A DNA stretch of 64,000 bases, taken from assembly GCA_947498935.1 (NCBI GenBank), contig CANMMM010000011.1:81378-145377 (forward strand). Direction: 5' to 3'. The DNA comes from an uncultured Aquimarina sp. (GTDB lineage Bacteria; Bacteroidota; Bacteroidia; Flavobacteriales; Flavobacteriaceae). Made by a program: the position numbers and the translations under genes. Within the stretch, counting starts at the first letter, position 1. Each line of letters begins with the position of its first letter. Under the pieces are notes generated by a model that ran no database searches, had not been told where the DNA came from, and saw only the letters and a list, made by a program, of their open reading frames with translations. Of the stretch, positions 52,619 to 62,108 are shown piece after piece.

Positions 52619-53281
52619 TTAAAAACGCTTTTTGGATCTATTGTTATTGTTATTTCGGTAATTCTTCTTTCCTGAATTATTATTATTTCGATAATTCTTC
52701 TTTTTACCTCTCATTAAGTCTGTAGCATTGCTCAAATCTTCTGTACTTTGTGTCAGATCGATTTTACCTCCACTGAGTTCTAATAAATGATTAAAAATAG
52801 CCATGTCATCTACCGTATCTTTATTCCAATTTAGATAACATTTTTTCATATGGTTGGCTATCGTATAAATCAATGCATTTTTCAGATCTCCTTCTTCCCA
52901 ACTATTGGCTACATCAATCATTCGTTTGATATTATTCCCATAATAACGGTATTTAGGAAAATTCTGAGGGTACTCTAAAGGTTCAGGACGTTCTTCTAGT
53001 TTTTCTTTAGTCAGAATAGGATAAGGTGCTTCTACATCTAGTTTAAAATCACTAATGATAAACAATTGATCCCATAATTTATGCTGAAAATCTGGTACAT
53101 CTCTCAAATGTGGCTGTAGATTACCCATGACAGCGATGATAGCTTTTGCTACTTTGTTTCGCTCTTCGCGATCTTCAATAGCAACTGCTTGATCAATCAT
53201 TTTTTGTAAATGACGACCATACTCGGGGATGATGAGCTGTTCACGCTCAGTATTGTATTCTAAATAGTTATTAGTATCCAT
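52619..53281 (-). CDS. DUF4290 family protein
   Basis: 220 residues. The N-terminus YLEYNTEREQLIIPEYGRHLQKMIDQAVAIEDREERNKVAKAIIAVMGNLQPHLRD matches DUF4290, a Bacteroidota-specific family of unknown function. The C-terminal ~25 residues are a low-complexity basic tail with two copies of KKNYRNNNN-type repeats. Upstream of murA and co-directional. The tail suggests nucleic-acid or ribosome contact, but this is speculation. Confidence 0.88.
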   Translation of the reverse strand: MDTNNYLEYNTEREQLIIPEYGRHLQKMIDQAVAIEDREERNKVAKAIIAVMGNLQPHLRDVPDFQHKLWDQLFIISDFKLDVEAPYPILTKEKLEERPEPLEYPQNFPKYRYYGNNIKRMIDVANSWEEGDLKNALIYTIANHMKKCYLNWNKDTVDDMAIFNHLLELSGGKIDLTQSTEDLSNATDLMRGKKKNYRNNNNSGKKNYRNNNNNRSKKRF

Positions 53282-53617
53282 AAAAATATTCGTAGAATGA
53301 GAGGGGCTAAAAAGGAGTAGAATTTATATTAACTGATATCCTGTAAGTGCAGAATAAACTTTTCAGTTCTCATTATTTGAGTCGCAAAATACTAAAATAA
53401 AATAAAAGTGTTTCATCTTTTTTTAAGGAAGTGACTAAACTTTTTGAATTGCATCAAAATAAAATGTTCTTTTATGCTCATACATCACTTTATAAATGGC
53501 TTCGCAGCACAGCTAAGACAAAGCACCTAAACTAATTAGGCAACACCTCTCCTTTATATATACAGCTAAACATCAATACTAAGTGTTCGTTTTTAAAACG
53601 TTTTGAATAGGGTAGTA
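53282..53617. other. Gene-free stretch with a degenerate GAAGTG-type fragment
   Basis: The stretch is 336 bp, AT-rich, with no gene. At 53428, GAAGTGACTAAACTTTTTGA begins a partial match to the family's reverse-complement arm; no matching distal end is seen. It should also contain the DUF4290-murA promoter, which was not fixed. Confidence 0.45.
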
Positions 53618-53911
53618 TTAAAGAGAAATTACTCCTTCTACCTGTGCAGCTACTTCTTTATATTTTTCGATCACATGATCAGGGTTTTTCATACGTACAT
53701 TAATGGATACACTGGTATATTTTCCATTTTTGGATTGCTTCGTGGCAATTACAGCCCCTAGATTATCAAAAATTTTTTCGATCTGTGCAATCTTTTGTGC
53801 ATCGGTAGGTACAATAAATTTATACAGATACGCAGAAGGCCACATAGCGGTATCAGCTAATTGGGCTTTCAACTTTTTATAAAACGCATCGGTATTTGAA
53901 TTTCCGCTCAT
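53618..53911 (-). CDS. DUF493 family protein
   Basis: 97 residues from the ATG at 53911 (an upstream TTG at 53932 is less likely). Small ferredoxin-like (ACT-type) fold: FYKKLKAQLADTAMWPSAYLYKFIVPTDAQKIAQIEKIFDNLG, TKQSKNGKYTSVSINVRMKNPDHVIEKYKEVAAQVEGVISL. Typical of the DUF493/YbeD group, whose function is unknown. Divergent from the ATPase gene. Confidence 0.9.
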   Translation of the reverse strand: MSGNSNTDAFYKKLKAQLADTAMWPSAYLYKFIVPTDAQKIAQIEKIFDNLGAVIATKQSKNGKYTSVSINVRMKNPDHVIEKYKEVAAQVEGVISL

Positions 53912-54112
53912 GACTGCAATTTTTTGTGGCAAATATACTGTTTCTATTTAGAACAGCTGTGCGTATTGTACATAGTATACCAGATATTTATGGCATTAGC
54001 AGGGGCATTCAACAACCGTAAACCAAACTTTAACAACACTTTAAAACACCAAATCCTTACTTATTTTCAATTTTATGTTATAATTACGAGATTTGTACAA
54101 AAATTATCCCCC

Positions 54113-54652
54113 TTGGCTAAACATAAAATCGTACTTACTGGAGGTCCATCTACTGGAAAAACTACCCTTATTAACGAATTAGAGCGATTAGGTAATAAAT
54201 GCCTATATGAGATTTCTAGAACTATTATTCTTGAAGCGCAACAAGAAGGTATTGAGCAACTTTTTCTAGAAGATCCATTACTATTTAGCCAACGGTTATT
54301 AGACGGGCGTATCGATCAGTTTAATGAGGCTATAGCGCATCCAACAGAGGCTGTGTTTATAGACAGAGGTATTCCAGATATACTAGCCTATATGGAATAT
54401 GCAAACTCCCAATGTCCTGATGATTTTGCCATGGCATGCAATACCTATCAATACGATCAAGTGTTCGTATTGCCACCTTGGGAAAAAATACACATCACCG
54501 ATAATGAACGCTATGAGAGCTTTGAACAAGCTCAAAAAATACATCAATGCCTTGTAGCTACATATACCCAATTAGGATATAATTGTATAACTGTACCTTT
54601 TGGTACAGTCTCAGAAAGAAGTCAGTTTATTTTAGAAACTATAAAAACATGA
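54113..54652 (+). CDS. P-loop ATPase (AAA/NadR-kinase-like), with unusual start
   Basis: About 179 residues if the TTG at 54113 is the start (MAKHKIVLTGGPSTGKTTLIN); the open frame runs further upstream without a good ATG. Walker A is GGPSTGKTT, followed by ELERLGNKCLYEISRTIILEAQQ, VFIDRGIPDILAYMEYANSQ and a QVFVLPPWEKIHITDNERYESFEQAQKIHQCL stretch. This pattern is common in Bacteroidota 'AAA family ATPase' proteins of unknown substrate, near NadR-type kinases. The stop overlaps the recQ start (ATGA), so the genes are coupled. Confidence 0.75.
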   Translation: MAKHKIVLTGGPSTGKTTLINELERLGNKCLYEISRTIILEAQQEGIEQLFLEDPLLFSQRLLDGRIDQFNEAIAHPTEAVFIDRGIPDILAYMEYANSQCPDDFAMACNTYQYDQVFVLPPWEKIHITDNERYESFEQAQKIHQCLVATYTQLGYNCITVPFGTVSERSQFILETIKT

Positions 54653-56544
54653 CTTCTACCCCATTAAACATACTCCAACAGTATTGGAAATATCCGAATT
54701 TTCGACCATTACAAGAGGAAATTATAACTGCTGTACTGGATACGAATGACACCTTTGCATTGTTACCCACTGGAGGTGGTAAATCCATATGCTTTCAAGT
54801 ACCTGCTATGTGTAAAGAAGGTATTTGTGTTGTGATTTCTCCATTAATAGCATTGATGCAAGATCAGGTTCGCAGTTTACAGCAAAAAGGCATTAAAGCA
54901 ATTGCACTGACAAGTGGAATCAAATACCAAGAACTCGAAGTATTATTAGACAACTGTATGTATGGAAATTATAAGTTTTTATACATCTCACCTGAACGCC
55001 TGCAACAAGAATTGATAAAAGAACGTTTGAAACGAATGCCTATTAATCTAATAGCTGTCGATGAAGCGCATTGTATCTCGCAATGGGGCAATGATTTTAG
55101 ACCTTCGTATAAAAAGATTCATATTCTCAGAGAACTCAAACCTGCTGTACCCGTCATAGCACTCACTGCTTCTGCTACACCTGTTGTAATCGAAGATATT
55201 ATACAGGAATTGGATTTATTCCAGCCTAAAGTATTTAGAAAATCATTTTACAGAAAGAATTTAGCATATATCGTACAACATACGTTGGATAAAAAGCATC
55301 AATTACTAACGATCTTATCCAAACATGCAGGAAGTGCTATTATTTATGTACGTAACAGAAGACTGTCTGTAGAAATTAGTGATTTCTTACAGGCCAATCA
55401 CCTGACCGCTACTTACTACCACGGAGGTGTTGATGCCATAGAAAAAAACAAACGATTTCAACAATGGATGCATGATGAAATTCGAATCATGGTAGCCACC
55501 AATGCATTTGGTATGGGTATCGATAAACCCGATGTAAGAACGGTTATCCATATAAACATACCCGAGAGCATCGAAAGTTATTTCCAAGAAGCAGGACGTG
55601 CTGGTAGAGATGAACAGCCCTCTTATGCCTACTTACTAAAAAATCATAATGATATTAAAAACGTAACAGCTCAATTCATAGATGTACTACCCGATATACA
55701 CTTTGTAAAATTGGTGTATCGAAAATTATGCAATTATTTTAGGATTTCTTATGGTGAAGGAGAGCAGAGTATACAGTATTTCAATTTTAATACATTTTGT
55801 AAGACCTATACCCTATCTGGATTAATGACCTATAATACCCTTATTTTTTTAGATAGATGTGGAGTCATTGACTTCACAAAACGATATACCAAAAAAACGA
55901 GCCTTCATGTAATTGTTTCAGGAAACCAATTATTAGAATTTTTGAATAGAAATACACCATACGAACTCATTACGAAAGCTATTTTAAGAACCTACAGTGG
56001 TATCTTCGAAGCTCCTACTCCGATTAATTTAGCACTTATCGCTACCAAAGTAGGTGTAACAGAAATGCAAATCATTGATGTATTACAACAATTACAAAAT
56101 GCGGAACTTGTCTTATTTGAACATGCTGTATCAGATGCTGAAATTACATTTTTAGTCCCCAGAGAAGATGCACATACAATTCATCGTATTGCAGGAGATC
56201 TAAAACAACAAGTCGCTGCCAAAATCAAAAAAGTAAAAGCCATGATTCATTTTGTGTCTACAACTACTAGCTGTAGAAGCAATATGCTACTCTCGTATTT
56301 TGGAGAAGACAATCCTACGGATTGTGGACAATGTGATGTTTGTACACACCCCACAGAAGCAAATCTAAATCTACATCAAATACAAAAAGAAATCATTGCG
56401 TTACTAACTCAAGAAGAACTCTCTTCTAGAGCCCTCATCAGTCGTTTACCTTATCCAGAAAAAATTGCTATTGAGGTACTTCGTCAACTCAATGAACATC
56501 GAATTATAAAAATTAATACCAACAACGAATACCAATTGATCTAA
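54649..56544 (+). CDS. recQ: ATP-dependent DNA helicase RecQ
   Basis: 631 residues from the ATG at 54649, which overlaps the preceding stop as ATGA. Motifs: FRPLQEEIITAVL, LLPTGGGKSICFQ (Walker A), VDEAHCISQWGNDFRPSY (Walker B, DEAH), TASATP, YHGG, ATNAFGMGIDKPDVR and the arginine-finger QEAGRAGRDEQPS. Zn cluster cysteines follow (CRSNMLLSYFG, DCGQCDVC). The C-terminal HRDC is not evident, as in short RecQ forms. Co-transcribed with fmt, which starts 5 bp later. Confidence 0.93.
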   Translation: MTSTPLNILQQYWKYPNFRPLQEEIITAVLDTNDTFALLPTGGGKSICFQVPAMCKEGICVVISPLIALMQDQVRSLQQKGIKAIALTSGIKYQELEVLLDNCMYGNYKFLYISPERLQQELIKERLKRMPINLIAVDEAHCISQWGNDFRPSYKKIHILRELKPAVPVIALTASATPVVIEDIIQELDLFQPKVFRKSFYRKNLAYIVQHTLDKKHQLLTILSKHAGSAIIYVRNRRLSVEISDFLQANHLTATYYHGGVDAIEKNKRFQQWMHDEIRIMVATNAFGMGIDKPDVRTVIHINIPESIESYFQEAGRAGRDEQPSYAYLLKNHNDIKNVTAQFIDVLPDIHFVKLVYRKLCNYFRISYGEGEQSIQYFNFNTFCKTYTLSGLMTYNTLIFLDRCGVIDFTKRYTKKTSLHVIVSGNQLLEFLNRNTPYELITKAILRTYSGIFEAPTPINLALIATKVGVTEMQIIDVLQQLQNAELVLFEHAVSDAEITFLVPREDAHTIHRIAGDLKQQVAAKIKKVKAMIHFVSTTTSCRSNMLLSYFGEDNPTDCGQCDVCTHPTEANLNLHQIQKEIIALLTQEELSSRALISRLPYPEKIAIEVLRQLNEHRIIKINTNNEYQLI

Positions 56545-56548
56545 ACAA

Positions 56549-57496
56549 ATGAGAGATTTAAGAATCCTTTTCATGGGTACACCAGACTTTGCTGTAGCCA
56601 CTTTAGCCACTATCATGGCACACAAATACACTGTCGTGGGAGTTATCACAGCTCCCGATAGACCCGCAGGAAGAGGAAGAAAACTAAGAGCATCTGCTGT
56701 AAAAGAATATGCCGTAGCACAAAACATACCAGTACTACAACCTACCAATCTCAAAGACCCACAATTTTTAGAAGAACTCGCAGCTTTAAAAGCCAATCTA
56801 CATATCGTAGTAGCTTTTAGAATGCTACCGAAAGTAGTATGGAATATGCCTGAATACGGTACATTTAACCTACACGCATCTCTACTACCTGATTACAGAG
56901 GAGCAGCGCCCATCAATTGGGCCATTATCAATGGAGAAGAAAAAACAGGAATTACTACTTTCTTTATCGACGAAAAAATCGATACAGGACACATCATACT
57001 ACAAAAAGAAGTGGCCATTACGCCCACAGAAACCGCAGGCACATTGCATGACAAATTAATGAACGAAGGAGCTGCATTAGTAATTGATACCCTTGAGAAA
57101 ATTACAGATGCTACCGTTACGACCACACCACAACCCCAAACCACGCAATCAAAAACTGCCTACAAACTCCATCGAGACAATACTAAAATTGATTGGCAGC
57201 AAGATTGCACTATTATTTATAACCTCATACGCGGATTGAGTCCCTATCCAGCAGCATGGTGCACATTACATAATAAAGAGCAAGTAGTTAATGTAAAAGT
57301 ATATGAAGTACGCATAGAAAAAGCGGCACATACTCAAACAGTAGGTACTATCGACACTAGTGAAGATACAATAAAGATAGCAGCAAAAAACGGATTCATT
57401 CTGATCGATAAAATGCAATTACCAGGAAAAAAAGCGATGGATACCAAATCTTTGCTCAATGGTTATACCTTTTATGCAGATGCAAAAATGTGCTGA
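56549..57496 (+). CDS. fmt: Methionyl-tRNA formyltransferase
   Basis: 315 residues. FMGTPDFAVATLATIM at the N-terminus, DRPAGRGRKLRASAVKEYA, NLHASLLPDYRGAAPINWAIINGEEKTGITTFFIDEKIDTG (formyl-THF domain with Asn/His/Asp), and the C-terminal tRNA-binding domain around SKTAYKLHRDNTKIDW and GLSPYPAAW. It formylates the initiator Met-tRNA. It starts 5 bp after recQ, so the ATPase-recQ-fmt run is an operon. Length and domain layout are normal, in contrast to the short formyltransferase at 3094. Confidence 0.96.
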   Translation: MRDLRILFMGTPDFAVATLATIMAHKYTVVGVITAPDRPAGRGRKLRASAVKEYAVAQNIPVLQPTNLKDPQFLEELAALKANLHIVVAFRMLPKVVWNMPEYGTFNLHASLLPDYRGAAPINWAIINGEEKTGITTFFIDEKIDTGHIILQKEVAITPTETAGTLHDKLMNEGAALVIDTLEKITDATVTTTPQPQTTQSKTAYKLHRDNTKIDWQQDCTIIYNLIRGLSPYPAAWCTLHNKEQVVNVKVYEVRIEKAAHTQTVGTIDTSEDTIKIAAKNGFILIDKMQLPGKKAMDTKSLLNGYTFYADAKMC

Positions 57497-57684
57497 AGCC
57501 TCGCTATCACTAGAATACGAAAAAAAATCCTGTAATTTTATATGTTTATTAACAATCATACAGAGTTATCAACAAAACCCCGTATTTACTGGGCTAATCC
57601 TTGCATGAATCATAAATCCGTATAAATTTGTAAAGCGTTTAACAAATATTTGGTACAACCAACAATTAATTAAAAAACAGAATT

Positions 57685-57957
57685 ATGAACAAAACAGAAT
57701 TAATCGATGCGATGGCAGCTGATGCGGGTATCACTAAAGCAGCAGCAAAAAAAGCTTTGGAGTCTTTTTTAGGAAATGTAGAAGGTTCTCTTAAAAAAGG
57801 TGATCGTATATCTTTAGTTGGATTTGGATCTTGGTCAGTTTCACAAAGAGCTGCTAGAGAAGGTAGAAATCCACAAACAGGGAAAACTATCAAAATCGCT
57901 GCTAAAAATGTTGTGAAATTCAAAGCGGGTGCCGACTTGTCTGATGCGGTAAACTAA
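57685..57957 (+). CDS. HU-family DNA-binding protein
   Basis: 90 residues, the classic length. MNKTELIDAMAADAGITKAAAKKALESFLGNVEGSLKKGDRISLVGFGSWSVSQRAAREGRNPQTGKTIKIAAKNVVKFKAGADLSDAVN contains the ARE-GRNPQTG DNA arm and the dimer core. It bends DNA non-specifically and organises the nucleoid. It has its own 188-bp upstream gap and a perfect terminator after the stop, so it is monocistronic. A TTTG and an AAnnTTTG box sit near 57620-57650, but the match to the promoter consensus is imperfect. Confidence 0.96.
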   Translation: MNKTELIDAMAADAGITKAAAKKALESFLGNVEGSLKKGDRISLVGFGSWSVSQRAAREGRNPQTGKTIKIAAKNVVKFKAGADLSDAVN

Positions 57958-57980
57958 CATATTACTACAAAAAAAGTAGT

Positions 57981-58008
57981 AAACTCCCGTAAAGGGAGTT
58001 TTTTTTTA
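57981..58008 (+). terminator. Intrinsic terminator of the HU gene
   Basis: aaactccc (57981-57988) and gggagttt (57994-58001) form an 8-bp perfect stem with a gtaaa loop, followed by an uninterrupted T tract. It starts 24 bp after the HU stop. Confidence 0.95.
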
Positions 58009-58088
58009 ACTTTTTTTTCACAAAAAATATACATCTCCTTTGATTATTAGAAATATTTGGTTAGTTTTAATTAAATAATTTTGATTAA

Positions 58089-58649
58089 ATGATATCCCTA
58101 CAACCCGCAAAAGGACACTTACTTATAGCAGAACCATCCATTATTGGTGATGTCTCTTTTAACCGTTCTGTGGTACTACTAGCCGATCACAGTAACGAGG
58201 GATCAATTGGTTTTATCATGAATAAACCACTGGATTACATATTATCCGACTTAGTCCCAGATGTAAAAGCTGAATTTAAAATATATAACGGAGGTCCTGT
58301 AGAACAAGATAACCTATACTTTATTCATAAAATCCCCCACCTTATTCCTAATAGCGTAGAAATTTCTAATGGCATCTTTTGGGGCGGTGACTTTACTATA
58401 GTCTCTGACCTAATCGCTGAAAATAAAATTTCTGCCAATGAAATACGCTTCTTCCTTGGATATTCTGGATGGGATGCCAAACAATTAAACCAAGAACTTG
58501 AAGCCAGTTCGTGGGTAATTGTCAAAAACACCTATGAAAAAAATATTATAGGCAAATCTTACAACACTTTCTGGAAAGAAAAAATGATTGAATTAGGAGG
58601 CGATTACCTACTCTGGTCCAATGCTCCTGAAAACCCTAGTTATAACTAA
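58089..58649 (+). CDS. yqgE: YqgE/AlgH family protein
   Basis: 186 residues. ISLQPAKGHLLIAEPSIIGDVSFNRSVVLLADHSNEGSIGFIMNKPL and IYNGGPVEQDNLYFIHKIPHLIPNSVEISNGIFWGGDF are the family signature, with FLGYSGWDAKQLNQELEASSWVIV at the end. Widespread in bacteria; the biochemical role is not settled, although AlgH influences alginate genes in Pseudomonas. It follows HU after 131 bp. Confidence 0.93.
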   Translation: MISLQPAKGHLLIAEPSIIGDVSFNRSVVLLADHSNEGSIGFIMNKPLDYILSDLVPDVKAEFKIYNGGPVEQDNLYFIHKIPHLIPNSVEISNGIFWGGDFTIVSDLIAENKISANEIRFFLGYSGWDAKQLNQELEASSWVIVKNTYEKNIIGKSYNTFWKEKMIELGGDYLLWSNAPENPSYN

Positions 58650-59008
58650 AATATACCTTTGCTATACAAAACACTACGCTACCTTACTTATTAAAATGAC
58701 ATAATCTTTGTCTTGTACTGAAATAAAAACTAATTCATTATCAAATACATATAGCACCACATATTTCCATATATGCAATACCTCGTACTGCTTTATAATG
58801 AGTTACTATCTGTAATTACCATAGGAATTAATTTTTATTTCCATTTACTATAGATCACCATTCCAAAGTATCCCTAGCACTATTGCTACAGCCTCCAGTC
58901 GATGCGACTAATTTTTAAGAAAATATTTAGACCTTAAAATCACACAGAAGTATCTGAATTGATTAATTTATGCTTTTATAAGCTAATTTCAAACTACACA
59001 ACGATCAC
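58650..59008. other. Gene-free stretch upstream of the PLP enzyme
   Basis: The stretch is 359 bp, AT-rich. No gene, repeat or hairpin of note is seen, and no S-adenosylmethionine-type riboswitch core is recognisable, although the following gene is a sulfur-amino-acid enzyme. It must contain that gene's promoter. Confidence 0.4.
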
Positions 59009-60163
59009 ATGAGTACACCACACAAAGGATTTAATACCATATGCATTCATGAAGGAGAAGTCATAGACGAACAGTTCAAAGGAGCCATCTCCCCAATTTA
59101 TCTATCGACCTCTTATGCCTTTGAGGATGTAGCAATTAAACGATACCCTAGATATTTCAATACTCCAAACCAAGAAGCACTATCTAAAAAAATAGCCTTA
59201 TTAGAAAAAGGAGAAGCAGCACTACTTTTTGGTAGTGGTATGGCAGCAATTAGCACCACATTACTTGCTTTTTTAAAACAAGGAGATCATATCGTGTTAC
59301 AACGTACACTCTATGGAGGTACTGCCAATCTGATCAATGAAGAATTCGAAAAATATGGTATTGATTACTCCTATGTCACTACACAAGACCCTCAAGGGTT
59401 CGAAGCACAATTACAAGAAAACACCAAGATCATCTATATAGAAACACCGTCTAACCCACTACTCACTCTTGTAGATATTCAGGCGATTGCCACCTTGGCA
59501 AAATCCAAAGGTATACTTACGATTATAGATAACACCTTTGCTTCCCCAGTAAACCAAAATCCTATCGAGCTAGGCATCGATATTGTCATCCATTCGGCTA
59601 CTAAATACCTTGGAGGGCATAGCGATATTTTAGCAGGTGCTGTAATTGCTTCCAATGCTCATATAGACACTATCTTCCAATTAGGTAAAAACCTAGGAGG
59701 CAGCCTTAGTGATTTTACAGTATGGATGCTAGAAAGAAGTATCAAAACACTGGGTATTCGTGTCAAACAGCAGAATGAAAATGCATTACTCTTAGCGCAA
59801 TGGCTTTCCCAGCATGAGTATGTACAAAACGTGTACTATCCAGGATTGCCTACACATCCAGATCATGCCTTGGCAAAAAAGCAGATGAAAGGATTTGGAG
59901 GCATGCTTTCTTTCGAACTTACAGAACAAATAGATGCCAGTCAATTTTTAAAAAAACTACAACTCATCAAGAGTTCTATGAGCCTAGCTGGTGTAGAAAG
60001 TACCATGGTATCTCCACACCTTACCTCCCATGCACTTATTTCGCAAGAAGAAAGAGATCAGCAAGGTATTAGTGACAATTTACTTCGATTTAGTGTCGGT
60101 ATCGAAGAATATGATGATTTACGACAAGACATCGCACAAGCAATCACACAACTAACCGTTTAG
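59009..60163 (+). CDS. Trans-sulfuration PLP enzyme (methionine gamma-lyase / cystathionine lyase-like)
   Basis: 384 residues of the Cys/Met metabolism PLP family: HEGEVIDEQFKGAISPIYLSTSYAFEDV, YPRYFNTPNQEALSKKIALLEKGEAALLFGSGMAAISTTLLAFLKQGDH, VIHSATKYLGGHSDILAGAVI (PLP lysine) and VSPHLTSHALISQEERDQQGISDNLLRFSVGIE. The tetrameric fold type I enzyme cleaves or builds C-S bonds. Which reaction (methionine gamma-lyase, cystathionine gamma-lyase or synthase) cannot be set by eye. It lies 12 bp upstream of bshB1, suggesting co-expression with low-molecular-weight thiol synthesis. Confidence 0.9.
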   Translation: MSTPHKGFNTICIHEGEVIDEQFKGAISPIYLSTSYAFEDVAIKRYPRYFNTPNQEALSKKIALLEKGEAALLFGSGMAAISTTLLAFLKQGDHIVLQRTLYGGTANLINEEFEKYGIDYSYVTTQDPQGFEAQLQENTKIIYIETPSNPLLTLVDIQAIATLAKSKGILTIIDNTFASPVNQNPIELGIDIVIHSATKYLGGHSDILAGAVIASNAHIDTIFQLGKNLGGSLSDFTVWMLERSIKTLGIRVKQQNENALLLAQWLSQHEYVQNVYYPGLPTHPDHALAKKQMKGFGGMLSFELTEQIDASQFLKKLQLIKSSMSLAGVESTMVSPHLTSHALISQEERDQQGISDNLLRFSVGIEEYDDLRQDIAQAITQLTV

Positions 60164-60175
60164 TATATACAACAC

Positions 60176-60892
60176 ATGAAATTAGACATTTTAGCCTTTG
60201 GCGCACACCCAGACGACGTAGAATTAGGCTGTGCAGGAACAATTACCAAAGAAATTAAAAATGGAAAAAAAGTAGGCATTATCGATCTTACTCAAGGTGA
60301 GCTAGGCACTAGAGGAAGTGCCGAAACCAGGGCTCAAGAAGCAGCCAAAGCAGCAGAAATCCTAGGTGTACAAGTACGAGAAAACCTAAAATTTAGAGAT
60401 GGTTTTTTCGTAAATGATGAAGCGCATCAGCTCGCGATCATACAAATGATCCGAAAATACCAACCAGAGATCGTACTATGCAATGCTATAACCGATCGAC
60501 ATATCGATCATGGCAAGGGTAGTAAACTAACCAGTGACGCTTGTTTTCTATCCGGATTGCGCAAAATCGAAACCCAACTGGATCACCAACCACAAACAGC
60601 ATGGAGACCAAAACACGTATACCATTATATCCAATGGCAGGATATCAGACCAGATATCGTAGTAGACATCAGCGGACATATCGATACCAAAGTAGCTAGC
60701 GTACTCGCCTATGCTTCTCAATTCTATGACGCCAATAGTACAGCCCCTACCACTCCTATCTCTAGCAAGAACTTTTTGGATAGTATTGAGTACCGAGCAG
60801 CCGATTTAGGAAGAATGATTGGTGTAGCCCATGCAGAAGGCTTTACCGTAGAACGCTATGTCGCAGTGGATTCCATTTTTAACCTCATTTAA
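60176..60892 (+). CDS. bshB1: Bacillithiol biosynthesis deacetylase BshB1
   Basis: 238 residues of the PIG-L/LmbE family: LDILAFGAHPDDVELGCAGTI, DLTQGELGTRGSAETRAQEAAKAAEILGV and NAITDRHIDHGKGSKLTSDACFLSGL with the metal-binding His/Asp set. It matches BshB1, which deacetylates GlcNAc-malate to GlcN-malate in bacillithiol synthesis; many Bacteroidota make this thiol. It follows the trans-sulfuration enzyme by 12 bp. No signal peptide, so it is cytoplasmic, in contrast to the PIG-L protein at 35823. Confidence 0.94.
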   Translation: MKLDILAFGAHPDDVELGCAGTITKEIKNGKKVGIIDLTQGELGTRGSAETRAQEAAKAAEILGVQVRENLKFRDGFFVNDEAHQLAIIQMIRKYQPEIVLCNAITDRHIDHGKGSKLTSDACFLSGLRKIETQLDHQPQTAWRPKHVYHYIQWQDIRPDIVVDISGHIDTKVASVLAYASQFYDANSTAPTTPISSKNFLDSIEYRAADLGRMIGVAHAEGFTVERYVAVDSIFNLI

Positions 60893-60961
60893 TTCAAAAA
60901 TTTTTCAATTTTTATTTGGCAGAAAGCCTAAAATACTTTAGTTTTGCACCCGCAATCAAAT

Positions 60962-61038
60962 GGTGGTTGTAGCTCAGTTGGTTAGAGCATTGGTTTGTGG
61001 TACCAAGGGTCGCGGGTTCGAATCCCGTCTTCCACCCA
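60962..61038 (+). tRNA. tRNA-His (anticodon GTG)
   Basis: The cloverleaf can be drawn by hand: acceptor GTGGTTG (60963-60969), D arm GCTC...GAGC, anticodon stem TTGGT/ACCAA with loop TTGTGGT (anticodon GTG), T arm GCGGG/CCCGT with TTCGAAT loop, and CTTCCAC closing the acceptor. The extra G (60962) paired to C73 is the histidine identity element. Positions 5-68 and 6-67 are U-U mismatches. The encoded CCA is complete with C73. Confidence 0.95.
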
Positions 61039-61043
61039 TTTAC

Positions 61044-61073
61044 AAAAAGACTTTGTTTTTACAAAGTCTTTTT
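61044..61073 (+). terminator. Intrinsic terminator of tRNA-His
   Basis: aaaaagactttgt (61044-61056) pairs perfectly with acaaagtcttttt (61061-61073) around a TTTT loop and is followed by further T. It starts 6 bp after the tRNA. Confidence 0.92.
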
Positions 61074-61226
61074 TGTTTTGTAATAAATTCATAGCCTTTA
61101 AGGATTAAAACGGATCAAGATCAAATATTGTGTTTATGCAAAAATTCTGGTTAATCTAAATATATGATTAGGGCGTTACCCAAAGGGTCGGGCTATCCGT
61201 TTCAATTCCTCGCACCTCCTATCGTC

Positions 61227-62108
61227 CATAGCCGTCAGTCTAAGTCCTTAAGTTTTTGGAAATGAGTTTTTTATTCTTTTTTTCTTCAAGCTCAAAGAAT
61301 TTATCAGCGACGTCTTCTATCTTGGCTATCAGATTTTTGAGCATTTCTTTGTTATTTAATGTTTTTCTAAAATCTTCGTTGATCCTGTATGCATGTTTAT
61401 AGTACTTCCAAAGTCTAAAGTTTGGGAAGAAAGTAAATCGTATTCATACTGAATACTGATCATTGCAGCACTATTAGGAAGACATCCTCCATGACCTTTG
61501 AATTTATCTTTATAAGCAGCTGGTAATGCAAATCGTGTAGAATCTTTAACTCGGACTCTATTGAAGGGAGAAAAAGAATTTTTACAATTAAAATCGCTCT
61601 CAAATTGACTTTCTAAAACAGTAGCCAAAACTGATTTCAAGAAGTGTACTGCTTGATCATTAAAACGTTGATCAAGAGATTGCTTTGTAATTTCAATTCC
61701 TTGATTAAACAGATCAGCACAAATATCTAAGAGACTTAGTTCTTTACCTTGCTGATAAGAAAATAGTAAACTTTTTAGAAAATCTAATGGTTTAAGTTTT
61801 GACTTTCTTTGAACAAAACCAGTCTTTTTTGCTATTTTGTCAATCAACTCAAAATCAAATGATTGAAATACATTTTTTAGCGAAAATTCGTTATTAACTG
61901 CTGCCTTTTTTACTTGCTTCTTTCCCTAAGAAAAAGTATATTTATAGTAACAAAGGGCGGTAAAAATAAAGATTTTCAACCCCGCCCATTATTTATCTTA
62001 CAAACATCACAAATATGGGAAAAAAGACTGAGAATCCCGTAAAAGGATTCGTGTCCTGATGTTATAAATTGACAATCAAATGATTAACCCGTTAGCCTGA
62101 CGGCTATG
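61227..62108 (-). mobile_element. Internally deleted IS4-like insertion sequence with 10-bp target duplication
   Basis: Perfect 12-bp terminal inverted repeats CATAGCCGTCAG (61227-61238) and CTGACGGCTATG (62097-62108); with one mismatch they extend to about 17 bp. The target duplication TCCTATCGTC flanks both sides (61217-61226 and 62109-62118). Only the two ends of a transposase gene are kept, so it cannot move by itself. Complete relatives are usually about 1.3-1.5 kb, so roughly half a kilobase seems missing. Confidence 0.92.
61240..61925 (-). pseudogene. IS4-family transposase, N- and C-terminal parts fused by deletion
   Basis: Reading on the minus strand, the N-terminal part runs from about 61925 (KKAAVNNEFSLKNVFQSFDF, DKIAKKTGF, SLLDICADLFNQGIEITKQSLDQRF, SPFNRVRVKDSTRFALP) to LDFGS near 61415. 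The C-terminal part (WKYYKHAYRINEDFRKTLNN ... ELEEKKNKKLISKNLRT) resumes near there in another frame and ends with TAG at 61240-61242, inside the terminal repeat. The central DDE catalytic region is largely gone. The true start codon is not clear. Dead gene. Confidence 0.85.

Noticed and set aside
58650..59008. Possible SAM-type riboswitch upstream of the trans-sulfuration gene
   Set aside because: No recognisable conserved core or terminator-antiterminator pair was found.
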